Shown here: positions 1-9,933 of the stretch, piece after piece
Position numbering within the stretch: the stretch's first letter is position 1
Layout of the letters: each line of letters begins with the position of its first letter
Origin: Agarivorans gilvus
Lineage (GTDB): Bacteria > Pseudomonadota > Gammaproteobacteria > Enterobacterales > Celerinatantimonadaceae
Assembly (NCBI RefSeq): GCF_001420915.1
Contig: NZ_CP013021.1
Location: 2,387,001-2,451,000 of the forward strand
Direction: 5' to 3'
Length of the DNA: 64,000 bases
Made by a program: the position numbers and the translations under genes
Notes under the pieces: model-generated
The model's input: only the letters and a program-made list of their open reading frames with translations
Told to the model about the DNA's origin: nothing
Databases searched by the model: none

Positions 1-687
1 GGTGACATGCCGCTAGACATTCAGACTCGTTTGTTACGCGTTTTGGCCGATGGACAATTCTACCGAGTGGGTGGACATTCGCCGGTACAGGTAGACGTGC
101 GGATTATCGCCGCGACTCACCAAAACTTAGAGAAGAAGGTGACCGAAGGTGACTTCCGTGAAGATTTATTTCACCGCTTAAATGTGATTCGTATTCACCT
201 TCCTTCATTATGTGAACGACGTGAGGACATTCCAGCTTTAGCCAAGCACTTCCTAGAGATTGCTGCTAAAGAGCTCAATGTAGAAAGCAAACAGCTGCAC
301 AAAGATACTCAACGCTTCATGATGCAATTGGCTTGGCCGGGTAATGTGCGTCAATTAGAAAACGTTTGTCGCTGGTTAACGGTAATGGCCAGTGGTCAAG
401 AGGTTCTGCCTACTGACTTACCACCAGAGTTGAGCCAACCGGTGGCCAGTGAGCCAGGTGAAACAGCCGATGCCAACTGGCGTACCCTGCTGAAAAGCTG
501 GGTTTCTCAACAACTGGTCTCGGGACAAATCGATATTCTTAGTGAAGCCATGCCCGACTTTGAGCGAATCATGCTTACCACCGCCCTAGAACATACTCAC
601 GGGCACAAACAAGAAGCGGCACGTTTGCTTGGCTGGGGGCGCAATACCCTCACCCGTAAATTGAAAGAGTTAGACGTAGAGGCTTAA
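1..687 (+). CDS. glnG: Nitrogen regulation response regulator NtrC (GlnG), C-terminal part
   Basis: The gene is cut by the window start; the reading frame is open from base 1. What remains is the second half of a sigma-54 activator. There is AAA+ sequence with the sensor stretch IIAATHQNLE, the arginine-finger region FREDLFHRLNV and the sensor-2 motif WPGNVRQLEN. A Fis-type DNA-binding helix-turn-helix closes the protein (HKQEAARLLGWGRNTLTRKL). NtrC activates nitrogen-scavenging promoters with sigma-54 RNA polymerase when phosphorylated by NtrB. The close match of the remaining part to NtrC separates it from other sigma-54 activators, but the receiver domain that would settle it lies outside the window. 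A strong terminator follows. Confidence 0.9.
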   Translation, partial: GDMPLDIQTRLLRVLADGQFYRVGGHSPVQVDVRIIAATHQNLEKKVTEGDFREDLFHRLNVIRIHLPSLCERREDIPALAKHFLEIAAKELNVESKQLHKDTQRFMMQLAWPGNVRQLENVCRWLTVMASGQEVLPTDLPPELSQPVASEPGETADANWRTLLKSWVSQQLVSGQIDILSEAMPDFERIMLTTALEHTHGHKQEAARLLGWGRNTLTRKLKELDVEA

Positions 688-701
688 GCTAAAACAACAA
701 T

Positions 702-731
702 AAAAAAGGAGAACCGAGGTTCTCCTTTTTT
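702..731. terminator. Bidirectional intrinsic terminator between ntrC and yrdD
   Basis: Perfect 8-bp stem GGAGAACC/GGTTCTCC with a 2-base loop, flanked by A6 on the left and T6 on the right. It can therefore stop transcription from ntrC (rightward) and from the convergent yrdD operon (leftward). Confidence 0.9.
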
Positions 732-747
732 ATTGGGCTCAAGCGCA

Positions 748-1323
748 CTAATCGGCTAACGGAGCACTCTTATACTTACAGCTTTTCTGAGGACACACTT
801 CACGCTTACCTGCGGCGGTTTTTTTCACTACTAATAACTTCCAGCCACATTCGGGACAAGGCTTGGCCACCGGCTGGTCATTTACCGCATAAGAACACTT
901 CGGGTAGGCATCACAGGCATAAAAGGTTTTACCATAGCGCGATTGTCTAGCCGCCAATTTGCCCTTATTGCAGGCAGGGCAAGTAATGTCGGGACTGGCT
1001 GGTGTTTTCGGCTGAGCCGATTCAATATGCTGACAAGCAGGAAAAGCGCTACAGCCGATAAACATGCCATAACGGCCTTGGCGCAACATCAACTCTTCTC
1101 CACACTCTGGACAGGCAGTGCCGGGGAGTCGCTTTTCTAAGGAATGATCTTGTTGATGAAGCGGTCGGCTATAATCACAACTTGGATATTGGCTACAACC
1201 TAAAAATGGGCCTGACTTACTATTACGATGTTGCAGTTCACCACCGCATTTAGGACAAACATCGTATTCTTTTTCTAAGGCGTGTTCATGGGCGGTAAAT
1301 AATTTAGGATCGATCTTAGACAT
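748..1323 (-). CDS. yrdD: YrdD-like protein with four topoisomerase-type zinc fingers
   Basis: The protein has 191 residues and consists almost entirely of four C4 zinc-ribbon repeats of the kind found at the C terminus of type IA DNA topoisomerases. Each starts with CPxC(G/N) and ends with a second cysteine pair such as GCSQYPSC, GCSAFPAC, ACDAYPKC or CPQKSC. There is no catalytic topoisomerase domain, so nucleic-acid binding is the likely role. It is the last gene of a leftward lysM-dprA-smg-yrdD group; the same neighbours occur around yrdD in E. coli, which supports the name. Its exact function is unknown. Confidence 0.85.
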   Translation of the reverse strand: MSKIDPKLFTAHEHALEKEYDVCPKCGGELQHRNSKSGPFLGCSQYPSCDYSRPLHQQDHSLEKRLPGTACPECGEELMLRQGRYGMFIGCSAFPACQHIESAQPKTPASPDITCPACNKGKLAARQSRYGKTFYACDAYPKCSYAVNDQPVAKPCPECGWKLLVVKKTAAGKREVCPQKSCKYKSAPLAD

Positions 1324-1462
1324 GCTTACACCTCGTTAAACTGTGCTAAGCATAACAAAATGGTAATAATAGGCTATTGATTAGACGCAAGCGCAGTGTA
1401 ATAGCGACAAAAGTTGGTCGGCACACCGCTAATAAGCGGCGCACCTTGAACGACGGAGCGGA

Positions 1463-1936
1463 CTAGTGAAGAGGCCCATCCCCTAAGTCGAACAATAACT
1501 CTTCCATCTGCTGATAGGCGGACTCACTGCCGGGAACATTAAATAGCACCATTAAAATGACCCATTTTAAGTCTTCCAGCTCTAACTCCGGCCCATCCAA
1601 CTCCATCACTCTATCGATAACCATCTCGCGAGTCTCGGCGTTGAGCACTTTCATTTGTTCTAAGAACAATAAAAAGCCACGGCAAGATACGTCCAACTTG
1701 GTAATCTCTTGGGCGGTATACACCCGAAGTGAAGGGAGTTCAGAAGGATTTAAATAAGGCTGTTTGTCGCTGTCTTGCAACGAAGCAAGTTGCTCCAACC
1801 AATCTAAGGCCTTATAGATTTCTTCTTTATGAAACCCCGCCCGACTAAGCTCTTCAGTTAGCTCATCGTGATCCATCAACAGTTCTACATCACTATGTAT
1901 GTAGGTTTCGAACAGATACATGAGGATATCAAACAT
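1463..1936 (-). CDS. smg: Smg family protein (DUF494)
   Basis: The protein has 157 residues, acidic and without membrane segments, and opens with MFDILMYLFETYIHSD, typical of Smg/DUF494. It sits 2 bp downstream of dprA, as in most gammaproteobacteria, so the two are probably cotranscribed. Function unknown; the assignment rests on length, the N-terminal signature and context. Confidence 0.9.
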   Translation of the reverse strand: MFDILMYLFETYIHSDVELLMDHDELTEELSRAGFHKEEIYKALDWLEQLASLQDSDKQPYLNPSELPSLRVYTAQEITKLDVSCRGFLLFLEQMKVLNAETREMVIDRVMELDGPELELEDLKWVILMVLFNVPGSESAYQQMEELLFDLGDGPLH

Positions 1937-1938
1937 AG

Positions 1939-3042
1939 TTAGTTCCTCCTCAGCTTGACGTAACCACCTGGCACTACGGCCACAACACCCAATATCTCAA
2001 GCTCAGTTAGCTGAGCCAGTACAGCATCAACAGGTTGTTGAGTGCTTAAGACCAAATCATCAATTGAAGTTGTCTCATAAGCTACGTTATCCAACAATTG
2101 ACGATAAGGCAAATTTTGTTCTTGCATATTTTGCTCCATTCCCGGAGAAAGGGGAATAGGCGTCTCAATAAAACCTTCAAGCTCTTCCATAATATCGGCC
2201 GCCGAGCTGACTAATTTAGCGCCTTGCTGAATCAGATAATGGCAACCCGCATGCAAAGGATCGTCGATGGAACCCGGCACAGCAAATACATCTCGCCCCT
2301 GCTCTGCAGCATAGTTAGCGGTCAACAAAGAGCCACTGGGCAAGCCTGCTTGCACCACCAATACCGCCTTGCTCAAGCCGCTAATAATTCGATTACGCCG
2401 AGGAAAGTGGTTAGCCTTAGCGGCGGTTCCCGGCCAAAATTCACTTACTATGACGCCTTGTTCAACAATTTGATGGGCGAGCTGTTGATGGCGCTTGGGG
2501 TAGACTCTATCCAAGCCGGTTGCCACCACGGCAATGGTAGCGTCTGGCCTTGCCAGCAAAGCGCCTTTATGGGCTGCCGCATCGATGCCTAAAGCCAAGC
2601 CACTGGTAATAGTAAAGCCCTGTTCTGCTAGTTGCTGAGCAAACATTTGGCTATGCCGTAAGGCCACCACACTGGCATGACGACTACCGACAATGGCCAG
2701 TTGAGGTCGCTTTAACAAAGCGGCATTGCCACGAACAAACAATAGCAAGGGTGGCCGCTGAATATTACGTAAACATTCAGGATATAAAGCGTCAAAGCAG
2801 CCGATTACTTGGCAACCTGATTCAGCTAACCAACTAAGGGTATTGTCGATGCGCTGTTGATTGGGTTTTAATAAAGCGGAAATTTGCGCGGAGCTAAACT
2901 GCCAGCCACGTAATTGTGCTTCGCTGGCAGTAAACAAAGCCTCAGTACCGGTGTGAGCTAATACCTCTTGCAGACGCGCCAAAGAAAGACGCGGCACCTC
3001 TGCTAACAGCAGGTATTGAGCTACCGATAACTGAGGTAGCAA
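1939..3042 (-). CDS. dprA: DNA-processing protein DprA
   Basis: The protein has 367 residues. DprA binds incoming single-stranded DNA during natural transformation and loads RecA. The central Rossmann-like domain is clear: VGSRHAS, then SGLALGIDAAAH, then FPRRNRIISGLS, with an N-terminal SAM-like region and a C-terminal winged-helix-like tail (about residues 305-367). The start is a TTG lying directly after the TAG stop of the upstream lysM gene, with no spacer, so translational coupling is likely. Length and domain order are normal for the family. Confidence 0.95.
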   Translation of the reverse strand: MLPQLSVAQYLLLAEVPRLSLARLQEVLAHTGTEALFTASEAQLRGWQFSSAQISALLKPNQQRIDNTLSWLAESGCQVIGCFDALYPECLRNIQRPPLLLFVRGNAALLKRPQLAIVGSRHASVVALRHSQMFAQQLAEQGFTITSGLALGIDAAAHKGALLARPDATIAVVATGLDRVYPKRHQQLAHQIVEQGVIVSEFWPGTAAKANHFPRRNRIISGLSKAVLVVQAGLPSGSLLTANYAAEQGRDVFAVPGSIDDPLHAGCHYLIQQGAKLVSSAADIMEELEGFIETPIPLSPGMEQNMQEQNLPYRQLLDNVAYETTSIDDLVLSTQQPVDAVLAQLTELEILGVVAVVPGGYVKLRRN

Positions 3043-4119
3043 CTATAGGTTCTCTACCAAGTACTGAGGGCGAATAGTGACTTTGCTGTCGGTAATAATG
3101 GCATAGCTAAGTTTTTCATAGGTTTTAAATACCATCAGCTCGCCCACTTTCTCATTTGGCAACGTAACATTCTCTTGCTCATCATTGAAAGCCCGGTCGT
3201 AGCGATTCGCCATATCCTCATAAGACTTACGTTTCACTTTATCGATCACCACTTTACCTGGTTGAGCAATCGCAAACATGTCTCCTGGCGCTACCTTGTC
3301 GCGGCTGCCTTTGTTAATAATCACCACATCGTAGCGACTCATTACCGAGGTATCTGTTGCGGCCGATAGGATGTAGCCATTGTCATCCAAGTGCTTGTTG
3401 GTAGGCACAAAATAGGCGGGCAGGCGATCTTGGTCTGGTAAGGGCAGAATAATGTCACCCTGATTAATCTCTTTTAAAACCTGAGTCACCTTAACTTGAC
3501 TAATATTGTCATCGTGTAAACGTTCCGACACCGCTACAGCAATAAACTCCAACTTCTGACCCAATTCCTCTTTAGTAAAAGGGTCTTGGTATTTATTGGC
3601 TAAACGATAAACCCCAAAATATTTCCCAGGCTTAAGTTGACCGCGAACATACATCGCTCTGCCTATGGCAATACGCGATTGCGCATCGTTATCACCCAAT
3701 ACGTAAGGCACGTCTTTCAACATGTCCTCATCGGCAATGTGGTCGTGAGACAAGAAAGCACTAATCGCTGACAAATTGATAGTAGGAATGGGTTTGGTTT
3801 TTTCTTCAATGTGCGCCTTGGGGCTAACTTTCACAATACGCTTGCGAACTAAGCGTGGCTCACCATTTTCATAAATCAGGCTCAAGCGATCGCCAGGATA
3901 AATTAAATGTGGGTTTTCAATTTGCGGGTTGTATTGCCATAAGCGCGGCCATAACCAAGGCGAGTGTAAATACAGTTCCGAGATATCCCAAAGCGTATCC
4001 CCTTTCTTAACTACATAAACCTCGGGGAAATCCTCTTTTAATTTCAAGGTGTCGGCTATGGCGCTTCCCACTAGCAACAACAAAGAGGCCCAAAGCCAAA
4101 CTAATTTTTTCCCTTTCAT
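3043..4119 (-). CDS. Periplasmic LysM-domain protein
   Basis: The protein has 358 residues from the ATG at 4119, which has a GGGAG ribosome site; an upstream ATG at 4137 has none at a workable distance. A signal peptide (KKLVWLWASLLLLVGSAIA) is followed by one LysM domain (YVVKKGDTLWDIS to YPGDRLSLIY), which binds peptidoglycan. The remaining 270 residues are a conserved region without a named function. LysM proteins of this kind lie beside dprA in Vibrio and Shewanella, and the gene is immediately upstream of dprA here. It is divergent from def. Confidence 0.85.
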   Translation of the reverse strand: MKGKKLVWLWASLLLLVGSAIADTLKLKEDFPEVYVVKKGDTLWDISELYLHSPWLWPRLWQYNPQIENPHLIYPGDRLSLIYENGEPRLVRKRIVKVSPKAHIEEKTKPIPTINLSAISAFLSHDHIADEDMLKDVPYVLGDNDAQSRIAIGRAMYVRGQLKPGKYFGVYRLANKYQDPFTKEELGQKLEFIAVAVSERLHDDNISQVKVTQVLKEINQGDIILPLPDQDRLPAYFVPTNKHLDDNGYILSAATDTSVMSRYDVVIINKGSRDKVAPGDMFAIAQPGKVVIDKVKRKSYEDMANRYDRAFNDEQENVTLPNEKVGELMVFKTYEKLSYAIITDSKVTIRPQYLVENL

Positions 4120-4221
4120 AGTGTCTCCCAGCGACATCCCTTATAAGCAAAGCTGTTTTTTAGTCACATAAATGACTAGAATTACCAACAATCTATCAAA
4201 ACCAGATTGAAGACAGAAGTT

Positions 4222-4722
4222 ATGGCTGTACTTGAAGTATTGCGTTTTCCTGACGAACGCCTGCGTACTATAGCGCAACCCGTTAATAATATTGACGATA
4301 ATGTTAGAACTATAATCGAAAACATGTTCGAAACCATGTATATGGAAGAAGGAGTTGGTCTAGCTGCGACACAGGTCAACATTCATCAGCAAATTGTAGT
4401 AATAGATGTATCAGAAGAGCGCAATCAGCGGCTCGCTCTGATCAATCCAGAAATCCTTGAAGCCGATGGCGAAGCCCTCAACGAAGAAGGCTGTCTCTCG
4501 GTTCCTGAATATCGCGCGCAAGTACCAAGAGCTGAAAAAATCAAGGTGAAAGCGCTGGATGAACACGGTAAAGAACAAATTTTTGAAGCCGAAGGTTTGT
4601 TGGCGATTTGTGTACAACATGAATTAGATCACCTGAAAGGCAAATTGTTCATCGATTACCTTTCTCCACTGAAACGCCAACGCGTAAAAACCAAGCTAGA
4701 AAAACTTGCTCGTCGCAAGTAA
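4222..4722 (+). CDS. def: Peptide deformylase
   Basis: The protein has 166 residues and removes the N-formyl group from nascent proteins. All three metal/active-site motifs are present: GVGLAATQ, EGCLSVP (metal-binding Cys) and QHELDHLKG (HExxH). The ATG at 4222 gives the conserved family start MAVLEVLRFPDERLRT; an in-frame TTG at 4207 would add five residues and is less likely. First gene of the def-fmt-rsmB-trkA-trkH cluster, with fmt 24 bp downstream. Confidence 0.97.
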   Translation: MAVLEVLRFPDERLRTIAQPVNNIDDNVRTIIENMFETMYMEEGVGLAATQVNIHQQIVVIDVSEERNQRLALINPEILEADGEALNEEGCLSVPEYRAQVPRAEKIKVKALDEHGKEQIFEAEGLLAICVQHELDHLKGKLFIDYLSPLKRQRVKTKLEKLARRK

Positions 4723-4746
4723 CTATTCAACCAATTGGAAATCAGC

Positions 4747-5715
4747 ATGACGCCATTGCGGATAATATTTGCAGGCACGCCCGACTTCGCAGCGCGCCAC
4801 CTCGCCGCTTTAATCGAAAGCGAACATCACATTGTGGCCGCCTATACCCAGCCGGATCGCCCAGCCGGACGCGGCAAGAAGCTTCAAGCCAGCCCGGTGA
4901 AGCAACTAGCACTGGAGCACGACATTGCGGTATACCAACCAGAAAACTTTAAAAGTGAAGCGGCGCAACAACAATTAGCCGAGCTGAATGCCGATTTAAT
5001 GATAGTGGTTGCCTACGGCTTGCTACTGCCTCAGGTCATTCTCGATAGCCCACGCTTAGGCTGTATTAATGTACACGGCTCACTGTTGCCACGTTGGCGT
5101 GGCGCAGCCCCGATTGAGCGTGCATTATGGGCCGGTGATAGCCATACTGGCATAACCATTATGCAAATGGATATTGGCCTCGATACCGGTGACATGCTGC
5201 TGAAGAAAGAAATTGCCATTGAAGCCAGTGATACCAGTGGCTCGCTCTACCATAAACTGGCCGAAGCAGGCCCCCAAGCACTGATTGAAGCGGTAAATGG
5301 TTTAAGCAAAGGCGAACTTAGTGGCGAAAAACAAGATGATAGCCTCGCCAATTACGCTAACAAGCTCTCTAAAGCGGAAGCCTGCATCGATTGGAATCAA
5401 CCCGCTGAGTTTATCGAGCGCTGCATCCGCGCCTTTAATCCACGTCCCGTCAGTTACTTCATGGTCGCCGAACAAAACGTTAAGGTATGGCAAGCCAGCG
5501 TTCAACCCTTAAGCAAAGCTGCGCAACCCGGCACCATCGTTCAAGCCGATAAACACGGCATTGTGGTGGCCACAAGCGAACAAGCCCTGCGTTTAGAAAC
5601 CATTCAACTGCCCGGCAAAAAAGCGCTTGCGGCTGCCGATGTACTGAATGCCCGCAAAGAATGGTTTCAGTTAAATAGCGTATTGGAGAGCAACCATGGC
5701 AGAACAGCCAAGTAG
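4747..5715 (+). CDS. fmt: Methionyl-tRNA formyltransferase
   Basis: The protein has 322 residues and formylates initiator Met-tRNA using 10-formyltetrahydrofolate. The N-terminal catalytic domain shows the NVHGSLLPRWRGAAP active-site loop and the MDIGLDTGDM segment holding the catalytic aspartate. The C-terminal OB-like tRNA-binding domain covers about residues 205-315. The ATG at 4747 is preceded by GGAA at good spacing, and is preferred to the TTG at 4735. The 3' end overlaps rsmB by 20 bp, which suggests coupled translation. Confidence 0.97.
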   Translation: MTPLRIIFAGTPDFAARHLAALIESEHHIVAAYTQPDRPAGRGKKLQASPVKQLALEHDIAVYQPENFKSEAAQQQLAELNADLMIVVAYGLLLPQVILDSPRLGCINVHGSLLPRWRGAAPIERALWAGDSHTGITIMQMDIGLDTGDMLLKKEIAIEASDTSGSLYHKLAEAGPQALIEAVNGLSKGELSGEKQDDSLANYANKLSKAEACIDWNQPAEFIERCIRAFNPRPVSYFMVAEQNVKVWQASVQPLSKAAQPGTIVQADKHGIVVATSEQALRLETIQLPGKKALAAADVLNARKEWFQLNSVLESNHGRTAK

Positions 5716-7018
5716 CAAACAGCTTAGTGCCCGCGCAGCCGCCGCCAGCATTCTTTTTCAGGTGGTCGACCAAGGCCAATCTTTAAGTCAGATGCTGCCG
5801 CGAGTCCTGCCTCAGGTTGTTGCTCGCGATCACGCCCTAGTAAAAGAACTTTGCTTTGGGGTATTACGCTGGTTGCCACGCTTTGAAGCCATGTTGCAAC
5901 AGCTGATGGATAAGCCCTTAAAGGGAAAATCACGCCGTGGTCACTTCTTGCTAATGGTTGGCTTATATCAGCTGTTCTACATGCGAGTACCAGCACACGC
6001 TGCGGTTTCAGAAACCGTTTCGGCCACTCATGCACTAAAACTCCATTCACTAAAAAAACTAGTAAATGGCGTATTACGTAATGCCGAGCGCCAAAGTGAG
6101 CAACTACTCACCGCACAAAATGGCAACGATAGCCTGCTCTACTGCCACCCTAGCTGGTTAAGTAAACGCCTTAAGGCCGCCTACCCTGAACGCTGGGGCG
6201 AAATCCTAGAAGCCAATAACCAACACGCCCCCATGTGGATCCGCGTTAATGCCTTACAAAGCCAACGCAACGATTATCAGGCAGAACTGCAAGCCTTAGA
6301 AATCGCCAGCCAAGCGGCTAACTTGGGTGAGCAAGCATTGTGTTTAGAAAAGCCTCAACCTGTACATAAGCTGCCTCGTTTTGACCAAGGAGCTTGTTCG
6401 GTACAAGACGGTGCCGCGCAACTCGCTGCAAGCCTATTAGACGCCCAAGCCGGAGAGCGAGTACTAGATGCTTGTGCCGCACCAGGCGGAAAAACTTGTC
6501 ACATTCTTGAGCTACAACCCAAACTCGCCAAACTGGTTGCAGTAGATAGCGAAGCCACGCGTCTGAAACGGGTGGATGAAAACCTGAATAGAATTGGCCT
6601 ACAAGCAAAACTGATTTGCGCCGATGCTAGCCAACCCGAGCAATGGAACCAACAGCCCTTCGACCGCATACTGCTGGATGCACCTTGCTCCGCCACTGGA
6701 GTAATTCGTCGCCATCCCGACATTAAATGGCTGCGTCGCGATGCTGATATTGAGGAATTGGTAAAACTGCAGTCCGCGATTTTAAAAGCCCTTTGGCAGC
6801 AGCTAAAGCCCGGTGGTATGATGCTCTATGCAACCTGTTCGGTACTACCTGATGAAAATAGCCAGCAAATTGCTGCTTTTTTGCAACAAACAGATGATGC
6901 GGAACTGGTGCCGATTAACAGCGACGAAACAATAGAACAACCCGGATGGCAACTTTTACCCGGCGACAATAACATGGACGGTTTTTACTATGCGCGACTT
7001 CGTAAAACGCTCAGCTGA
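5696..7018 (+). CDS. rsmB: 16S rRNA (cytosine-967-C5)-methyltransferase RsmB
   Basis: The protein has 440 residues. An N-terminal NusB-like RNA-binding domain (about 1-150) precedes a class I SAM methyltransferase. Visible motifs are DACAAPGGKT (SAM binding), LDAPCSATGV and YATCSVLPDEN, carrying the two cysteines used for m5C chemistry. It overlaps the end of fmt and completes the classic def-fmt-rsmB order. Confidence 0.97.
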   Translation: MAEQPSSKQLSARAAAASILFQVVDQGQSLSQMLPRVLPQVVARDHALVKELCFGVLRWLPRFEAMLQQLMDKPLKGKSRRGHFLLMVGLYQLFYMRVPAHAAVSETVSATHALKLHSLKKLVNGVLRNAERQSEQLLTAQNGNDSLLYCHPSWLSKRLKAAYPERWGEILEANNQHAPMWIRVNALQSQRNDYQAELQALEIASQAANLGEQALCLEKPQPVHKLPRFDQGACSVQDGAAQLAASLLDAQAGERVLDACAAPGGKTCHILELQPKLAKLVAVDSEATRLKRVDENLNRIGLQAKLICADASQPEQWNQQPFDRILLDAPCSATGVIRRHPDIKWLRRDADIEELVKLQSAILKALWQQLKPGGMMLYATCSVLPDENSQQIAAFLQQTDDAELVPINSDETIEQPGWQLLPGDNNMDGFYYARLRKTLS

Positions 7019-7087
7019 GCTTGCCTTTAGTCTATCCAAAGGTAACACTACAAAATTCGCCATAAACGCTTAAGGTATTGTTAGAAA

Positions 7088-8464
7088 ATGAAAATCATTA
7101 TTCTTGGAGCAGGGCAAGTTGGTGGCACTTTAGCCGAAAACCTCGTCGGTGAAAAATCGGATATTACCCTTGTTGATACCGATCAAGATCGCCTGCGAGA
7201 ACTACAGGATAAGTTTGATTTACAGGTGGTGTTTGGCCATGCCGCCCACCCCAGCGTATTACGTGAAGCCGGCGCTCACGATGCCGACATGTTGGTAGCC
7301 GTTACTAATAGTGACGAAACCAATATGGCGGCCTGCCAAATTGCCTATACCTTATTCAATACCCCCAATAAAGTCGCGCGGATCCGCTCTGAAGAGTTAC
7401 TCGCCGAAAAAGACGCCTTGTTCTGTAATGAGGCGGTACCACTTGATCACCTGATCGCCCCAGAGCAACTGGTGACAGATTATATTAGCCGCTTAATCGA
7501 TTATCCCGGCGCCTTACAGGTGATGGAATTTGCCAATGGCCGAGTCAGCTTAGTAGCGATTAAAGCTTATTATGGCGGCCCCTTAGTGGGCAACGCCTTA
7601 TCGGTATTACGTGATCACATGCCCGATACCGAAACGCGTGTAGCCGCGATTTTCCGTCAAGGACGTGCGATTCGCCCTCAGGGCACTACGGTTATTGAGG
7701 CCGACGACGAAGTCTTCTTCGTTGCCGCTAGCTATCAGATTCGCCAAGTCATGGCCGAGCTACAAAAACTAGAGAAACCCTACCGCCGCATCATGATTGT
7801 AGGTGGAGGTAACATAGGTGCCGCCTTAGCCAAGCGTCTAGAAAGCCAATACAGTGTTAAGCTGATCGAGCACAACCAGCGCCGAGCCGAGCAATTGGCA
7901 GAAATGCTCAACAATACCATCGTTTTCTGTGGCGATGCCTCAGACCAAGAGCTACTCAGCGAAGAAAACATCGAGCAGGTAGATGTATTCATCGCCGTGA
8001 CTAACGACGATGAAGCTAACATCATGTCAGCGATGCTAGCAAAACGCATGGGTGCCAAGAAGGTGATGGTATTAATCCAGCGTGGCGCCTACGTCGAGTT
8101 AGTTCAAGGCGGCACTATCGACATTGCCATTTCACCGCAACAAGCCACCATTTCAGCTTTGCTAACCCACGTACGCCGGGCCGACATCGTTAACGTTTAT
8201 TCACTGCGCCGCGGCGCAGCCGAAGCCATTGAGGCGATTGCCCACGGTGATAGTAATACCTCCAAGGTGGTGGGCCGCAGCGTAGGCGAGTTAAAACTGC
8301 CGCCGGGTACCACTATTGGCGCCGTAGTACGTGATGACGAAGTCGTTATCGCCCACGACGATACGGTGATAAAACAAGATGACCACGTGGTGATGTTCTT
8401 AGTGGATAAGAAATTTATCCCCGAAGTCGAACGCTTATTCCAGCCAAGTCCGTTTTTCTTATAG
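7088..8464 (+). CDS. trkA: Trk potassium uptake regulatory protein TrkA
   Basis: The protein has 458 residues: two tandem RCK units, each an NAD-binding Rossmann fold (GAGQVGGTLAENL at the N terminus, GGGNIGAALAKRL near residue 240) plus a TrkA-C domain. It is the cytosolic gating subunit for the TrkH potassium channel, which is encoded 11 bp downstream. The pair forms a complete Trk system. Length is normal. Confidence 0.97.
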   Translation: MKIIILGAGQVGGTLAENLVGEKSDITLVDTDQDRLRELQDKFDLQVVFGHAAHPSVLREAGAHDADMLVAVTNSDETNMAACQIAYTLFNTPNKVARIRSEELLAEKDALFCNEAVPLDHLIAPEQLVTDYISRLIDYPGALQVMEFANGRVSLVAIKAYYGGPLVGNALSVLRDHMPDTETRVAAIFRQGRAIRPQGTTVIEADDEVFFVAASYQIRQVMAELQKLEKPYRRIMIVGGGNIGAALAKRLESQYSVKLIEHNQRRAEQLAEMLNNTIVFCGDASDQELLSEENIEQVDVFIAVTNDDEANIMSAMLAKRMGAKKVMVLIQRGAYVELVQGGTIDIAISPQQATISALLTHVRRADIVNVYSLRRGAAEAIEAIAHGDSNTSKVVGRSVGELKLPPGTTIGAVVRDDEVVIAHDDTVIKQDDHVVMFLVDKKFIPEVERLFQPSPFFL

Positions 8465-8475
8465 GCTCAAGCGCT

Positions 8476-9933
8476 ATGATGATAGCTTCCGATCTAAAGC
8501 CTATCCTATTTGTGACAGGTTTGGTTCTGTCTAAATTAAGCTTACTGATGTTGGCTCCCTTGGCCATGGGTATGGCCTACGATGAACCCGGCTACGTAGA
8601 GTTTTTCTATACCATTATCGTCACTCAGACCGCCGCCTTCACCATGCTACGCTGGGGTCGACAAGCCCAGTTTAATCTGTCGGTAAGGGGCATGTTCATG
8701 CTCACTACCAGCGTGTGGCTAATCGCCTGTATGTTTGGTGCCTTACCGCTTTATCGAATCGACCATATTAGTTTTACCGACGCTTTTTTTGAGACCATGT
8801 CGGGGCTTACCACCACCGGTTCCACGGTGCTTGCAGGCCTCGATGAGATGCCTAAGAGCGCTTTATTGTGGCGCTCTATGCTGCAGTGGTTAGGCGGCAT
8901 TGGCTTCATCGTATTAAGTGTGGCTATTTTGCCCTTCTTAAACGTTGGCGGCATGCGCTTGTTCCAAACCGAATCTTCCGACTGGTCAGATAAAAATACC
9001 CCTAAAACTAAAAACGTCGCCAGTAACATGCTCAAAGTGTACCTACTGCTGTCGGTGTTCTGCGCTTTGGCCTATCACCTTACCGGAATGAATTGGTTTG
9101 AAGCGATTAACCACGCCATGACCACCATTTCCACCGGCGGTTACTCGACCTCCGATGAATCAATGGCCCATTTCAGCAACGCCAGCCATTGGGTAGGTAG
9201 CGCCTTTATGTTACTGGGAGGCTTGCCCTTTTTGTTGTTAGTACAATCGCTGCAACACCGCGACCTACACTATATTTGGCGAGATGCTCAGGTACGTGGC
9301 TTTATCACCTTAATCGCCGTAGTTGGCGGCATGATGAGTGCCTGGTTATGGCTACATGGCACCTTTTCTTTGGAAGATGCGCTGCGCATCAGCATTTTCA
9401 ATATTATTTCCATCGTCACCACCACCGGTTATGGACTCACCGATTTTAGCCATTGGGGCAACTTTACTACGGTCTTGTTCATCTTCTTGATGCTAGTGGG
9501 CGCTTGTTCTGGCTCAACATCGGGAGGGATTAAAATCTTCCGTTTCCAATTAGCCAGTGGCTTGTTCACCCGCCAATTACAACAGCTGGTACACCCCAGA
9601 GGCATTTACCCTCACCGCTATAATGGGCGAGTAGTCAGTGAGCAACATATTCGCTCCTTAGTGGCATTCATCTTTGCCTTTTTCTTTACTCTGATTCTAC
9701 TGGCAAGTGGCTTAGCGCTATTAGGCTTAGACCCGGTCACGGCTCTGTCTGGCGCAATGACAGCACTGGCTAACGTAGGCCCTGGTTTGGGTAGAGTGAT
9801 AGGTCCCGATCATAACTTCCATCTGCTACCCGACTCAGCCAAATGGCTATTGTCTTTTGGCATGTTGTTAGGACGCTTGGAAGTATTAACGGTATTGGTA
9901 TTGTTCCTACCCGCTTATTGGCGTTATCGGTAA
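8476..9933 (+). CDS. trkH: Trk potassium transporter membrane subunit TrkH
   Basis: The protein has 485 residues, a polytopic inner-membrane K+ channel. The four selectivity-filter half-motifs are visible in order: SGLTTTGSTVL, TTISTGGYSTSD, SIVTTTGYGLTDF and TALANVGPGLG. Works with TrkA. Its last 10 bp overlap the end of a small membrane gene on the opposite strand. Confidence 0.97.
   Translation: MMIASDLKPILFVTGLVLSKLSLLMLAPLAMGMAYDEPGYVEFFYTIIVTQTAAFTMLRWGRQAQFNLSVRGMFMLTTSVWLIACMFGALPLYRIDHISFTDAFFETMSGLTTTGSTVLAGLDEMPKSALLWRSMLQWLGGIGFIVLSVAILPFLNVGGMRLFQTESSDWSDKNTPKTKNVASNMLKVYLLLSVFCALAYHLTGMNWFEAINHAMTTISTGGYSTSDESMAHFSNASHWVGSAFMLLGGLPFLLLVQSLQHRDLHYIWRDAQVRGFITLIAVVGGMMSAWLWLHGTFSLEDALRISIFNIISIVTTTGYGLTDFSHWGNFTTVLFIFLMLVGACSGSTSGGIKIFRFQLASGLFTRQLQQLVHPRGIYPHRYNGRVVSEQHIRSLVAFIFAFFFTLILLASGLALLGLDPVTALSGAMTALANVGPGLGRVIGPDHNFHLLPDSAKWLLSFGMLLGRLEVLTVLVLFLPAYWRYR

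Noticed and set aside
2224..2592. 122-codon rightward open frame inside dprA
   Set aside because: It is fully contained in dprA on the other strand, has no ribosome site and no recognisable product; an antisense shadow.
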